A stretch of 64,000 nt of DNA from CAWKDC01 sp964383495 (GTDB taxonomy: Bacteria > Pseudomonadota > Gammaproteobacteria > JABCZS01). Positions within the stretch are counted from its first letter, which is position 1, and each line of letters begins with the position of its first letter. The notes under the pieces are model-generated. The model made no database searches. It saw only the letters and a program-made list of their open reading frames with translations, and was not told the DNA's origin. Made by a program: the position numbers and the translations under genes. Where the stretch lies: assembly GCA_964383495.1 (NCBI GenBank), contig CAYLHG010000007.1, positions 3,176-67,175 of the forward strand, written 5' to 3'. This document shows positions 45,169 to 54,141 of the stretch, one piece after another.

Positions 45169-46417
45169 GCATTATCGTCACTTTAGTATGCTGCGAAAAC
45201 TCAATTATCCCACTTTCGTCTAATGTTAAAATCAAACCTTCCGAAACATTAAGCTCCTTCATTGCGACTTGTAGTGCTGTTAATTCTCGGTGACGAGTGG
45301 TTTCATTGTTTAATGTTTCACAAACCTGGATAAGTGATATTATTTTTTTCCCTTCTTGTACTACAAAATCAACTTCTAGCTTATCCTCAGTTTTATAATA
45401 ATATATAGATTGATATCGTCTTCTTAATTCTAAGAAAACAATATTTTCAAGACATCTCCCAGTATTTCTACTAAACTGAGTACTCATGATGTTTACTAAA
45501 CCTGCATCAATGACATAAACTTTTTTTTGAGAAATTTTTTGTTTCAAAATAGAATAATCATAGCTTTCTATAGTAAAAATTAAATAAGAATTTTCAAGAT
45601 AATGAACATAATTTTTCACAGTGTTTATACTTCCTAGTTGAAGTACATTTTTTATTTTAGTATATGAAATAAAAGTACCGATATTATTTATTAAATAAAT
45701 AGCTAACTCACGAAATGCACGCACAGACTGAATCTCATAACGCACAATAATATCTTTATATAAAATATTTTCATAAAGTGATGATAAAATGTGGGGGAAT
45801 TGATAAGTGACATATTCTGGAATGCCTCCAATTCTCATGTATTCATTAAATTTATTTTTTAATAAACCCCTTTCACTAGTAATAAATATATTATTTTTAT
45901 CGTATTCAACATTAAAATAATTTAAGAATTCTTTGAAAGAATACGGAAGAAGTTCAATTTGTATATGACGCCCAGTTAATTTTGTACCAAGCTCTCTACT
46001 TAATAAGGAAGCATTCGAACCTGTGATGATGAATTTCATTTTTTCATTTTGTAATCGACGCACAAAACGTTCCCACCCAGAAACAATTTGTACCTCATCA
46101 AGAAAAAAAAGAGATTGCTTACCATATAACTCAATCATAACTTCATATAAATTATTAAAATCTTCCACTGTAAAATCAATAAGACGTTCATCTTCAAAAT
46201 TAAAATAATAGACGTCCCCATCATACTGTTTTTTAATGAGCTGAAGTAAGAGAGTAGATTTACCCGCTCGGCGTAGCCCACTAATAATTAAGGCATGAGG
46301 TGTGGGGAGATAGGCCACGAGCTCTGCATATTTTGCTCGAACCACACCCACTTCTTCAAGCATTAGAGCTTTTTTTTGCTCTAAAATCAACCCCTTGAGA
46401 AATAATTTGTCTAGCAT
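45143..46417 (-). CDS. AAA_14/DUF4143 ATP-binding protein
   Basis: A 424-residue protein. The P-loop GLRRAGKST and Walker B FFLDEVQ belong to the AAA_14 domain; GSNASLLSRELGTKLTGRH is the conserved sensor segment. The C-terminal DUF4143 nuclease-like domain follows (YYKTEDKLEVDFVVQEGKK, with the D...E..K pattern of a PD-(D/E)XK fold). These genes are mobile and patchily distributed. The ATG at 46417 is picked for AGGAGG just before it. Codons are more AT-rich than in neighbouring tsaC. It may be a recent arrival; a truncated relative is at 20928-21136. Confidence 0.85.
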   Translation of the reverse strand: MLDKLFLKGLILEQKKALMLEEVGVVRAKYAELVAYLPTPHALIISGLRRAGKSTLLLQLIKKQYDGDVYYFNFEDERLIDFTVEDFNNLYEVMIELYGKQSLFFLDEVQIVSGWERFVRRLQNEKMKFIITGSNASLLSRELGTKLTGRHIQIELLPYSFKEFLNYFNVEYDKNNIFITSERGLLKNKFNEYMRIGGIPEYVTYQFPHILSSLYENILYKDIIVRYEIQSVRAFRELAIYLINNIGTFISYTKIKNVLQLGSINTVKNYVHYLENSYLIFTIESYDYSILKQKISQKKVYVIDAGLVNIMSTQFSRNTGRCLENIVFLELRRRYQSIYYYKTEDKLEVDFVVQEGKKIISLIQVCETLNNETTRHRELTALQVAMKELNVSEGLILTLDESGIIEFSQHTKVTIMPIYQWLIL

Positions 46418-46453
46418 GGCCCCTCCTGTCATAGTTAATGATAGGTTATATCG

Positions 46454-46483
46454 AAAAACCTGTCAATGGAATTGACAGGTTTT
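46454..46483 (-). terminator. Probable terminator of tsaC
   Basis: Perfect 13-bp stem (46455-46467 with 46471-46483) with a 3-base loop; on the minus strand it ends in GGTTTTT. It lies downstream of tsaC and upstream of the ATPase gene, so it separates them. An operator role for the ATPase gene is possible too. Confidence 0.7.
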
Positions 46484-46515
46484 CATATAAAAGGCGTCAT
46501 TGCTGTAGACAGCTT

Positions 46516-47064
46516 TTACCGCACAAACTCCCCCGTCACACCATCAATAATACGGGTGGGTGAGCTTAAATCACCCAACTCCCCCGCCATAACAGCCGGG
46601 CAAACATGAAATGCTTGCAACAAAGCTTCTACACTTCGTGCCGGAGGTTCACCCTCACGGTTTGCGCTAGTAGAAACTAACGCACCACCAAAACTTTTAC
46701 ACAGATCCCTTAACACAGGGTGCGCCGTGATACGCACTGCCAATGTATTGTGTTTGCCGCGCAATAAAGAAGGAACATTTAGTTTGGCAGGGACTATCCA
46801 TGTGTATGGGCCGGGCCACGTAGGCAAAATGCGTAAAGCCATTTCAGGAGTGAAAGGCTCAATCCACGGAGATAACGCTTCTAATGTATGGGAAACCAAG
46901 ATAAACCCTTTGGAAGGGTCGCGTGCTTTAAGGTTTATCAGCGCGCGTAATGCGGATTCTTGGCGTGGATCAACACTCAACCCGTAAACGGATTCTGTAG
47001 GCACCGCAACAACTTGGCCGGCATGAAGAAGGGCTAATGCGTCGTTGAGATCAATACCTAGCAT
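46516..47064 (-). CDS. tsaC: Threonylcarbamoyl-AMP synthase TsaC
   Basis: A 182-residue Sua5/YciO/YrdC-fold enzyme making threonylcarbamoyl-AMP for the t6A modification at position 37 of ANN-decoding tRNAs. Motifs: PTESVYGLSVDP, KARDPSKGF, WPGPYTWIVP (YTW in place of VT) and LVSTSANREGEP. The short form without the Sua5 C-terminal domain is typical of gammaproteobacteria. The CAU tRNA at 62722-62795 is of the ANN-decoding class. Confidence 0.92.
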   Translation of the reverse strand: MLGIDLNDALALLHAGQVVAVPTESVYGLSVDPRQESALRALINLKARDPSKGFILVSHTLEALSPWIEPFTPEMALRILPTWPGPYTWIVPAKLNVPSLLRGKHNTLAVRITAHPVLRDLCKSFGGALVSTSANREGEPPARSVEALLQAFHVCPAVMAGELGDLSSPTRIIDGVTGEFVR

Positions 47065-47149
47065 ATTCTACCTCGTAACTTTTTCAGATCCCAAAGACCC
47101 CCGCATAGTGTAAAAGAGGCAAGGGTAAGGAGGCAGCTGCTATTCCCAG

Positions 47150-48580
47150 TTATCCTTTGGAAAACATCTCCTGCCCATCAAACTTATAAAGCTGCTCAGT
47201 CTTGATAAAATCTACATGATGAGCAACCAGTTTTTCTAATAAGGCAACCACATCTTTGTTTTGAATCGCAGATTTTGCTTCAAAACGTGCGCGCCAATGC
47301 GTTGTGCAGAAAGTTTCTGCCATACCACCTGGCCATACATTGCTACCACGGTTGCCAATACTGCTCAATGTCAAACCAGCAGTCTCAGAAGCTTGCAATG
47401 CCTTTACTAATCCTTCCAAATCATCTGCTTTCCAATACACAAATACGTCAACACCTACTAGTTCACGTAGCTTCACTTCAGTGTTGATTGTCAATGTACG
47501 TAATTGCTCAGCCTCACGGTTTACGTAGTGCGCAGGCTTTAAAATTTTAGGCGTTTGTCCTAAATGTGCAATCACGGCATCTGCAAAGGCTTTTGTACCA
47601 ACTTTCTGTTTGCTCGTGGCCTCATTGTAAATATCATAAGTATGAATGCCTTCTTCTAAAGTTGACAGCCAAGCATTTTGTACACGCGTTGCAATAGCTG
47701 CTTGCCCAATATGCACAAGCATCATGATAGCACCTTGTAATAATCCAGATGGGTTTGCCATATCTTGCCCTGCGCGTCTCGGTGCTGAACCGTGAATCGC
47801 TTCAAACATAGAGCAAGAATCGCCAATATTGGCAGAGCCAGCCAAACCAACAGAACCTGCAATTTCAGCAGCAACGTCAGATAAAATATCGCCATATAAA
47901 TTTGGCATCACAATCACATCAAATTGCTCTGGTTTATCCGCTAATTTAGCAGCACCAATATCTACAATCCAATGCTCGTTTTCAATCGTGGGATATTCTT
48001 TTGCAATTGTGTCGAAAATTTTATGGAAAAGACCATCCGTCATTTTCATGATGTTGTCTTTTGAAAAACAAGTTACTTTTTTGCGATTGTTATTTAATGC
48101 ATACTCAAACGCATAACGAATAATTTTTTCTGTACCAGGAACGCTGATCAACTTCAAGCATTGAACCATGTCAGGCGTTTGCTGATGCTCGATACCCGCA
48201 TATAAATCTTCTTCATTTTCACGCACAATCACAACATTCATATCAGGATGCAATGTTTGCACAAACGGTGCGTAAGAAGTACAAGGACGCACATTAGCAT
48301 ACATGCCAAATGCTTTTCTAACTGTTACATTCAAACTTTTAAAACCACCACCTTGAGGGGTGGTAATAGGCGCTTTCAAAAACACTTTGGTTCGTAATAA
48401 TGATTCCCACGCTTCAGGGTGAATACCCCCTTTAACGCCCTCATTATAGACCTTTTCGCCAATCTCAATGACTTCAATATCTAGCTGAGCCCCCGCTGCC
48501 TCTAAAACGCGCAGGGTAGCATCCATAATTTCTGGGCCAATGCCATCGCCATAGGCAACTGTAATAGGGGTGCGTTTCAT
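47150..48580 (-). CDS. icd: NADP-dependent isocitrate dehydrogenase
   Basis: A 476-residue TCA-cycle enzyme oxidising isocitrate to 2-oxoglutarate. IPITTPQGG-type substrate segment (KAPITTPQGGGFKSLNVTVR), VIVRENEEDLYAGIEH and MPNLYGDILSDVAAEIAGS hold the substrate and metal residues; HGSAPRRAGQDMANPSG is the cofactor loop. An additional C-terminal domain of about 140 residues (TINTEVKLRELVGVDVFVYW onwards) makes it longer than E. coli Icd and like the Rickettsia/Thermus-type enzymes. The ATG at 48580 follows GGAGAG; an upstream ATG adds ten residues. Confidence 0.92.
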   Translation of the reverse strand: MKRTPITVAYGDGIGPEIMDATLRVLEAAGAQLDIEVIEIGEKVYNEGVKGGIHPEAWESLLRTKVFLKAPITTPQGGGFKSLNVTVRKAFGMYANVRPCTSYAPFVQTLHPDMNVVIVRENEEDLYAGIEHQQTPDMVQCLKLISVPGTEKIIRYAFEYALNNNRKKVTCFSKDNIMKMTDGLFHKIFDTIAKEYPTIENEHWIVDIGAAKLADKPEQFDVIVMPNLYGDILSDVAAEIAGSVGLAGSANIGDSCSMFEAIHGSAPRRAGQDMANPSGLLQGAIMMLVHIGQAAIATRVQNAWLSTLEEGIHTYDIYNEATSKQKVGTKAFADAVIAHLGQTPKILKPAHYVNREAEQLRTLTINTEVKLRELVGVDVFVYWKADDLEGLVKALQASETAGLTLSSIGNRGSNVWPGGMAETFCTTHWRARFEAKSAIQNKDVVALLEKLVAHHVDFIKTEQLYKFDGQEMFSKG

Positions 48581-48625
48581 ATATTTCTCTCCAAGTAAAA
48601 GCTGTGCCATTGTACCATAAAATAG

Positions 48626-49330
48626 CTAATTTTTTATGCGCTTACTCCGGTATAAATTCAAGCTTTCCACCAACACTGAAAAGCCCATAGCAAAATAAAT
48701 ATAACCTTTAGGCACGTGCATATGAAAACCCTCGATAATTAAAACACCGCCCACTAATAATAAAAATGCTAATGCAAGCATCTTGATGGTCGGGTGGCGC
48801 TCAATAAAAATGGTTAAAGGCTCACTGACAAAAATCATCGCAATAATGGCAATCGTAATGGCTACAGCCATTACCCAATATTGCTGCGTCAAACCAATGG
48901 CTGTAAGAACACTATCAAGTGAAAAAACAACATCCAACAAAGCAATTTGCACAATTACTATCAGAAATTTTTTTGATTTTGTCACTGCTTTTTCCATGCC
49001 ACGCGGCTCAATCAAGTTACGAATTTCTTCCGTAGCTTTCACTAACAAAAATATTCCTCCAGCAAGCAGAAACACATCCCTTCCTGAAAATTCAAAATCA
49101 AAAACGGTTATAAAAGGAGCAGTTAATTTCGTTAACCATACAGCAGAAGCCAATAGCATCAAACGGGTTACCCACGCCAAGGTTAAACCAAAACGCCGTG
49201 CAGATTTACGTTGCTCCTGGGGTAAACGCTCTGTCATAATGGCTAAAAAAATTAAATTATCAATACCCAGCACCACTTCAAGCACTGTTAATGCTATTAA
49301 GGCTAAGCCAAAATCTAAAAAATGTTCCAT
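48626..49330 (-). CDS. TerC family integral membrane protein
   Basis: A 234-residue protein with about seven membrane helices. EVVLGIDNLIFLAI in the first helices and VFSLDSVLTAIGL in the middle hold the acidic residues of the TerC family, which has been linked to metal (manganese) export and tellurite resistance. It follows icd in the same orientation with a 45-base gap to the SCO1 gene region; operon membership is unclear. Short form without cytoplasmic CBS domains. Confidence 0.88.
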   Translation of the reverse strand: MEHFLDFGLALIALTVLEVVLGIDNLIFLAIMTERLPQEQRKSARRFGLTLAWVTRLMLLASAVWLTKLTAPFITVFDFEFSGRDVFLLAGGIFLLVKATEEIRNLIEPRGMEKAVTKSKKFLIVIVQIALLDVVFSLDSVLTAIGLTQQYWVMAVAITIAIIAMIFVSEPLTIFIERHPTIKMLALAFLLLVGGVLIIEGFHMHVPKGYIYFAMGFSVLVESLNLYRSKRIKN

Positions 49331-49342
49331 TATTACTTTTCC

Positions 49343-49999
49343 TTATCGATATGCTTTATAAACAGCCGTTAATTCATTAGACAATGTAACTGCATCATGT
49401 GGAGCTGTAAAAATAGCTTGAATAGCGCCACGGGGATTGATCAAAATAATGCTTGTCGAATGTTCCATCACGTAATTTTCAGGATGAGCATCATCTAAAA
49501 TCATTTTGTCATAAGCAATCCCTGTTTGTCGTGTTAATTGTTGGAGTGATTCATCACTTCCTGTTGCCCCCATGAAATTAGGATTGAAGTAATCAATATA
49601 TTTTTTCATGGCCTCTATTTTGTCACGCGCAGGATCTACTGACACAAAAACAACTTCCGGCGCTTTGAATTTTGGTGATGTTTTTTTGAAATCCTCAATC
49701 GCCGTATTCAATAAGGCCAACGTAGTGGGGCAAACATCTGGACAATGTGTGAACCCAAAAAACATCAATGTCCAATGCCCTAATAAATCTTCATCCGTAA
49801 ATGATTTTCCTCGCGTACTTTTTAACTGAAAAGGGTTCAAATAATTAGGCTCAGTAAAATAAATACCGTGAATTGAAACAGCCTGCTGCATACCTGGTTC
49901 ATTTGCTCTTGGAAATAACATATAAATTGCTACCGCCACCAACCCCACCAATATTGCAACAGGTAAGGTTGTTTGAACCCATTTTTTAAAAAATACCAT
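49343..49999 (-). CDS. sco1: SCO1/SenC copper chaperone
   Basis: A 218-residue membrane-anchored thioredoxin-fold protein. One N-terminal helix (about residues 10-30) is followed by GFTHCPDVCPTTL with the copper-binding cysteines C86 and C90; the third ligand histidine is in YVMEHSTSI. It delivers copper to the CuA centre of cytochrome c oxidase subunit II. It belongs to a run of assembly genes (CtaB, CtaA, SURF1) all on this strand. Confidence 0.92.
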   Translation of the reverse strand: MVFFKKWVQTTLPVAILVGLVAVAIYMLFPRANEPGMQQAVSIHGIYFTEPNYLNPFQLKSTRGKSFTDEDLLGHWTLMFFGFTHCPDVCPTTLALLNTAIEDFKKTSPKFKAPEVVFVSVDPARDKIEAMKKYIDYFNPNFMGATGSDESLQQLTRQTGIAYDKMILDDAHPENYVMEHSTSIILINPRGAIQAIFTAPHDAVTLSNELTAVYKAYR

Positions 50000-50002
50000 T
50001 TT

Positions 50003-50863
50003 TTATCCCCACTTTAAATAATGGTCAACCAATAATAAAGTAAATAATACACATAAATAAACATTTGAAAAATGAAAAGTGTAAATAGGCATAAAAGGCT
50101 CTTCGCTTCTCATCAAGCGTAACACAAACCCTAAGAAAAGCATGTCTAATATCACCGCGCCTATTAAATAAAGCAAATGGCTCATGCCTACAATGTACGG
50201 CAATATACTAACCACGCACAATAATATTGTATAAAGTAAAATACAGCGCTTTGTAAATAAAATACCGTGAGTCACAGGCAACATCGGAATGTTAGCTTTT
50301 TGATAATCTTTTAAACGATGAAGCGCTAACGACCAAAAATGTGGCGGCGTCCAAACAAAAATAATCAACACAAGCAATAGGGCATGGGGAGATACGCTAT
50401 TGGTAACAGCAGCCCAACCCAATAAAGGCGGTGTTGCGCCTGCTAAACCCCCAATCACAATATTCTGGGGAGTGAGGCGTTTTAATATCCCTGTATAAAT
50501 TCCTGCATAACCAATTAAACTGGCAAAACTTAATATAGCTGTCAATGTATTCACGTACACAGATAAAATCGTCATACTTATCACCGTTAATATTACGGCA
50601 AAAATAATGGCTTGTTTTTCTGTAATTTGCTGCATCGGTAATGGGCGGTTTTGCGTGCGACGCATCACACTATCTGCTTTTTGATCAGCAATATGATTTA
50701 ACACTGCTGCAGCTGCGGCTGCTAATCCAATGCCCACCGTACCACAAATTAAAATACGCAAAGGAACAAATGTGTCTGTAGCCAAAAACATCCCAACCAG
50801 CGATGTGATCAGCATCAATACCACGACTTTGGGTTTCGTTAATGCAATATAATAATTAAACAT
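50003..50863 (-). CDS. ctaB: Protoheme IX farnesyltransferase (heme O synthase)
   Basis: A 286-residue UbiA-superfamily prenyltransferase that farnesylates heme b to heme O. AAAAAVLNHIADQKADSVMRRT is the prenyl-diphosphate-binding DxxxD region (residues about 55-76); WTPPHFWSLAL and NIPMLPVTHG are family signatures; nine hydrophobic helices. The ATG at 50863 follows GGAGGAAAG closely; the longer frame has none. It overlaps ctaA by 8 bases. Confidence 0.94.
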   Translation of the reverse strand: MFNYYIALTKPKVVVLMLITSLVGMFLATDTFVPLRILICGTVGIGLAAAAAAVLNHIADQKADSVMRRTQNRPLPMQQITEKQAIIFAVILTVISMTILSVYVNTLTAILSFASLIGYAGIYTGILKRLTPQNIVIGGLAGATPPLLGWAAVTNSVSPHALLLVLIIFVWTPPHFWSLALHRLKDYQKANIPMLPVTHGILFTKRCILLYTILLCVVSILPYIVGMSHLLYLIGAVILDMLFLGFVLRLMRSEEPFMPIYTFHFSNVYLCVLFTLLLVDHYLKWG

Positions 50864-51806
50864 CTTTCCTCCGTGCTTCACTACAGAAGAAACATAACGT
50901 AATGGTTGATGCTAATAATAATGCTCCAACACCATTGTGTAACACGGCAATGGGGAGAGGCAAAAACAATAGCACGTTGCTGATCCCCAAACCAACCTGT
51001 ATGCACAGCAATCCGAACATTGCTATGGCTGGGAAACGTAATGCCTTAACACGCATACTGAAAGCCACTAATAATAACAATAAAGACGTAACACACAATG
51101 CACCCAGCCGATGCATAAATTGAATTGTCACGCGCACATCATGTGGGAAAACACCACCTTCGTAATTTGTACCAATAGGATGTATTAACTGAAATGCTTC
51201 TCTTAAATGCAATGCAGGCCACCAGGTTTCCCGACACGTAGGAAAATCTGTACAAGCCATTGCTGCATAGTTTGCAGACGTCCATCCACCCAATGCAATT
51301 TGAAAGAAAACAAGTGCCACCGCAGCGTAAGCTAAATATTGTAATGATGAATGCACAGAAGTGTCGCTTATAACATGTGTTTTATCTTCACGTCTTGTCA
51401 CCAGAAATGCACACCACAGCAATGCAAAAATCAACATTCCGCCCAACAAATGACCCATCACAACAGTAGGATGTAATTTCCACGTGACAGTCCACATACC
51501 TAATGCGGCTTGGAAAATAACAAGCAAAGAAGTAAAAATCAATAATGTTGTTGCTGCTCGTTTTTTAATAATGCTTGCGATGGTTAGCCCTGCAATTAAT
51601 AACCCCAACGTGCCAGCAAAATAACGATGGATCATTTCTGTCCACGCTTTTGTGCTTTCGGCAACATTGTCTGCAACCACCATATGACCATAACATCCCG
51701 GCCAATCAGGGCAACCCAATCCTGCATCTGTTAAACGTGTGTAAGCCCCTAACATGATCACGCATAGCGCAAAAACACACGCAATCAGCAACAACCGACG
51801 AAACAT
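50856..51806 (-). CDS. ctaA: Heme A synthase
   Basis: A 316-residue COX15/CtaA protein converting heme O to heme A with eight helices. Histidines near EMIHRYFAG and QFMHRLGALC serve as heme ligands; TRLTDAGLGCPDWPGCYG near the N-terminus and ACTDFPTC near the middle contain the conserved cysteines. Heme A implies an aa3-type oxidase. Lies between the 180-residue gene and ctaB with short spacing. Confidence 0.93.
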   Translation of the reverse strand: MFRRLLLIACVFALCVIMLGAYTRLTDAGLGCPDWPGCYGHMVVADNVAESTKAWTEMIHRYFAGTLGLLIAGLTIASIIKKRAATTLLIFTSLLVIFQAALGMWTVTWKLHPTVVMGHLLGGMLIFALLWCAFLVTRREDKTHVISDTSVHSSLQYLAYAAVALVFFQIALGGWTSANYAAMACTDFPTCRETWWPALHLREAFQLIHPIGTNYEGGVFPHDVRVTIQFMHRLGALCVTSLLLLLVAFSMRVKALRFPAIAMFGLLCIQVGLGISNVLLFLPLPIAVLHNGVGALLLASTITLCFFCSEARRKDV

Positions 51807-51810
51807 AGCG

Positions 51811-52353
51811 TTATCCTATTTGAGAAACTTTCAATAAATGACGCAAATCTAATAATAAACGATTATCTAATGTGACAGGATTATAATTCAAAATGACATT
51901 ACCTAATGGATCCACCAACCATATCGCACAGCCATTTTCCGCCGGCAATGATGCAGGCAACGGCATTCCATGCTGAATAATATACACATCTTTGAATGGG
52001 ACAGCATCCGTGGCAGATTTTGTAATTAAAATGATACCTAATCGATCTTTCTCTTTCAGCAACGACTCACGGATCGTTTCAAAATGATTTAATGCACGCT
52101 CACACGCTTCATCGCAACCATTATCACTGTAATATACCATCCACCAGCGATGCTGTTGCTCCGGTAACGTTCCCACTGTACTAAACGCAACAGAAGGATG
52201 AATAAGTGCACCCACGTTTTTTGTCATAAAATGTAAGCCATCACGCGCCTGGTAGACGAATAATGCAATAATAAAGGGCGCAAGAAATATCACTAATAAT
52301 AGCGTTAACTTCCAAGCCTGATTATTTTTTTTCACGATATTTTCTCCATGCAT
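51811..52353 (-). CDS. Membrane-anchored thioredoxin-like cytochrome oxidase assembly protein
   Basis: A 180-residue protein with one membrane helix (residues 14-34) and a periplasmic part containing YYSDNGCDEACERAL, a CxxxC pair (C80 and C84) like that of SCO proteins, so copper or disulfide chemistry is plausible. Proteins of this size and place are common between SURF1 and ctaA in gammaproteobacterial cox clusters but lack a firm name. The start overlaps the SURF1 gene by 32 bases. Confidence 0.75.
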   Translation of the reverse strand: MHGENIVKKNNQAWKLTLLLVIFLAPFIIALFVYQARDGLHFMTKNVGALIHPSVAFSTVGTLPEQQHRWWMVYYSDNGCDEACERALNHFETIRESLLKEKDRLGIILITKSATDAVPFKDVYIIQHGMPLPASLPAENGCAIWLVDPLGNVILNYNPVTLDNRLLLDLRHLLKVSQIG

Positions 52354-53050
52354 TCACAGACAACACACCATAAATCACCACCAAACAAGCTGCCATTGCA
52401 AACCATTGCACGGCGTAACCATAATGTTTCTCAGGTGGCATTACCACTATTTCCCATTCCCTGATCAGACCATCGTGCAAATCCGTTTCCGCCAATATTA
52501 CCACTGGCAGCGCGCGCTTCCCCGTCACAGCAGACAACTCATCCACATCGAGACGCTGTATTTCAAGAGGGCGTTTGGTGGGAAACAAAATGTTCTCGCC
52601 AAGAATAAACCGGTCCGGCTCAGGCAGGTCTATTATGCCACGGATCCGCAAAGACTGGGTAGGGGGCGGGGGGATTTCATTTTTATGTCTAACTGACAAA
52701 AACCCTCGATCTACCCACAGGGGCAGCCCCCCTGAAACAGGCTGAAACAGGGTGAGCACATGATACCCCACATCTTGCGCCTGCATTTGGTGCATGAGCA
52801 ATACGTCTTCCCCTTGAATAAAATCTCCTTCTAGCTCAATACCATGAAACTGATAGCCTCGCGGATCTGGCAAAATTTGAGCAAGAGAAAAAGGGGTTTC
52901 ATGGGTACTGGCAGACAAAGCCGCTAACATGGCTTCCTTTTCATGTGCGCGAGAGAGTTGCCAAACGCCCAAAGAGATGAGCAAAGGGAAAACCACCAAG
53001 AAGGCAAGCACGGGCAGCCCGTTGAGGAAAAGTCGTTTTAATACACTCAA
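52322..53050 (-). CDS. SURF1 family cytochrome oxidase assembly protein
   Basis: A 242-residue protein with membrane helices at each end (about residues 13-32 and 213-231). LGVWQLSRAHEKEAML is the SURF1 N-terminal signature and the later WVDRGFLSV and YAVQWFAMA match the family. SURF1 helps deliver heme a to subunit I of cytochrome c oxidase. Overlaps the thioredoxin-like gene downstream. Confidence 0.92.
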   Translation of the reverse strand: MSVLKRLFLNGLPVLAFLVVFPLLISLGVWQLSRAHEKEAMLAALSASTHETPFSLAQILPDPRGYQFHGIELEGDFIQGEDVLLMHQMQAQDVGYHVLTLFQPVSGGLPLWVDRGFLSVRHKNEIPPPPTQSLRIRGIIDLPEPDRFILGENILFPTKRPLEIQRLDVDELSAVTGKRALPVVILAETDLHDGLIREWEIVVMPPEKHYGYAVQWFAMAACLVVIYGVLSVNAWRKYREKK

Positions 53051-53110
53051 GGAAAACCTCTGGTTGCTATAGGATGGAAGGATTATATCATTGAGGGAGC
53101 TTTACCATGA

Positions 53111-53308
53111 CTAGACAGGGTGTGGCACAATCCATCCCATATAGAACGAAAACACTAATAGAAAGATAAGCAATAAGCTTAACGCGACGCGTATTATAAG
53201 CGAGCGCAGCGCCTTTTGCGAATGCCCATCTTCTTTCATCAAAAAAAATAACCCTGAAAAAAGGGCAACAACAATCAGAATTAAAATGGTCAGTAAAGCT
53301 ATTTTCAT
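53111..53308 (-). CDS. DUF2909 small twin-transmembrane protein
   Basis: A 65-residue protein with two helices (about residues 3-23 and 37-58) and the ending YMGWIVPHPV, typical of the DUF2909 proteins found upstream of SURF1 in oxidase clusters. A longer frame starts at 53320; the ATG at 53308 begins directly with the first helix. Function unknown; linkage to oxidase assembly is by context. Confidence 0.75.
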   Translation of the reverse strand: MKIALLTILILIVVALFSGLFFLMKEDGHSQKALRSLIIRVALSLLLIFLLVFSFYMGWIVPHPV

Positions 53309-53336
53309 AGCACTCTCCAAATTAAGTGTTCACCTA

Positions 53337-53468
53337 CTACGAAAACTGATAAGCAATTGTAGCCAATATTGAAAGCACAAAAATGATGCCCACAATTTGA
53401 ATAATGCTCAATCCAAACACACCATATTTTTTGCGTAGCGCTTTAGTATCAAACGGCTTTTTTTCCAT
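53337..53468 (-). CDS. Very short single-helix protein
   Basis: A 43-residue frame: MEKKPFDTKALRKKYGVFG, then one membrane helix of about 20 residues and a YQFS end. GAGG lies eight bases before the ATG at 53468 (an in-frame ATG two codons earlier is too close). The basic N-terminus and single helix suit a small cytochrome-oxidase-associated membrane protein; it precedes DUF2909 by 28 bases in the same orientation. Identity unproven. Confidence 0.55.
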   Translation of the reverse strand: MEKKPFDTKALRKKYGVFGLSIIQIVGIIFVLSILATIAYQFS

Positions 53469-53478
53469 TTTCATTTCC

Positions 53479-54141
53479 TCACTCTGGTTTTATCGTCTTC
53501 ACACCTGCGGCGCCTGCGACTAATATCACATCTGCATGGCGTTTCGCAAAAATTCCATTGCACACTACTCCCGGAATTTGGTTAATGGTTTCTTCCATTT
53601 CCACAGGATTTAATATTTTAAAATTATACATGTCAATAATCATATTACCATGATCGGTTGAAGCTCCCTCGCGCAATGCAGGATCACCACCCAATTTGAT
53701 GAGTTGTCTCGCAACACTGCTGCGAGCCATCGGTAACACTTCTACGGGAAGTGGAAATTTACCCAATACATCTACCCATTTGCTTTCATCAATCATACAT
53801 ATAAATTTTCGACAAAAGCTTGCCACAATTTTTTCGCCGGTTAATGCCCCGCCGCCACCTTTAATTAAATATCCAAAACGGTTTGCTTCATCAGCGCCAT
53901 CAACATATAATGACAAATCTCCTGCAACATTAGAGTCAATCACACGTATGCCGATTGCTTTCAAACGTTTTGCAGTTTCTGCAGAACTCGCGACAGCTCC
54001 TTCCAATTCAAAGGGCAATGTTTTCAACGCTTCTATAAAAAAATTTACAGTAGAGCCTGTTCCTACACCAATGACCATTCCTTCTTCAATATATTTTAAT
54101 GCTGCTTGTGCAACAGCTTTTTTGTACTCATCAACGTTCAT
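53479..54141 (-). CDS. rpiA: Ribose-5-phosphate isomerase A
   Basis: A 220-residue enzyme interconverting ribose-5-phosphate and ribulose-5-phosphate. GVGTGSTVNFFIEAL, DGADEANRFGYLIKGGGGALTGEK and the following KxxA motif hold the phosphate-binding and catalytic residues. Length is typical. It overlaps the upstream ferredoxin-like gene by 4 bases and may share its transcript. Confidence 0.95.
   Translation of the reverse strand: MNVDEYKKAVAQAALKYIEEGMVIGVGTGSTVNFFIEALKTLPFELEGAVASSAETAKRLKAIGIRVIDSNVAGDLSLYVDGADEANRFGYLIKGGGGALTGEKIVASFCRKFICMIDESKWVDVLGKFPLPVEVLPMARSSVARQLIKLGGDPALREGASTDHGNMIIDMYNFKILNPVEMEETINQIPGVVCNGIFAKRHADVILVAGAAGVKTIKPE

Noticed and set aside
48783..49361. Long open frame on the plus strand
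   Set aside because: Antisense to the TerC gene, no ribosome site, Lys/Thr-rich composition of a shadow frame.
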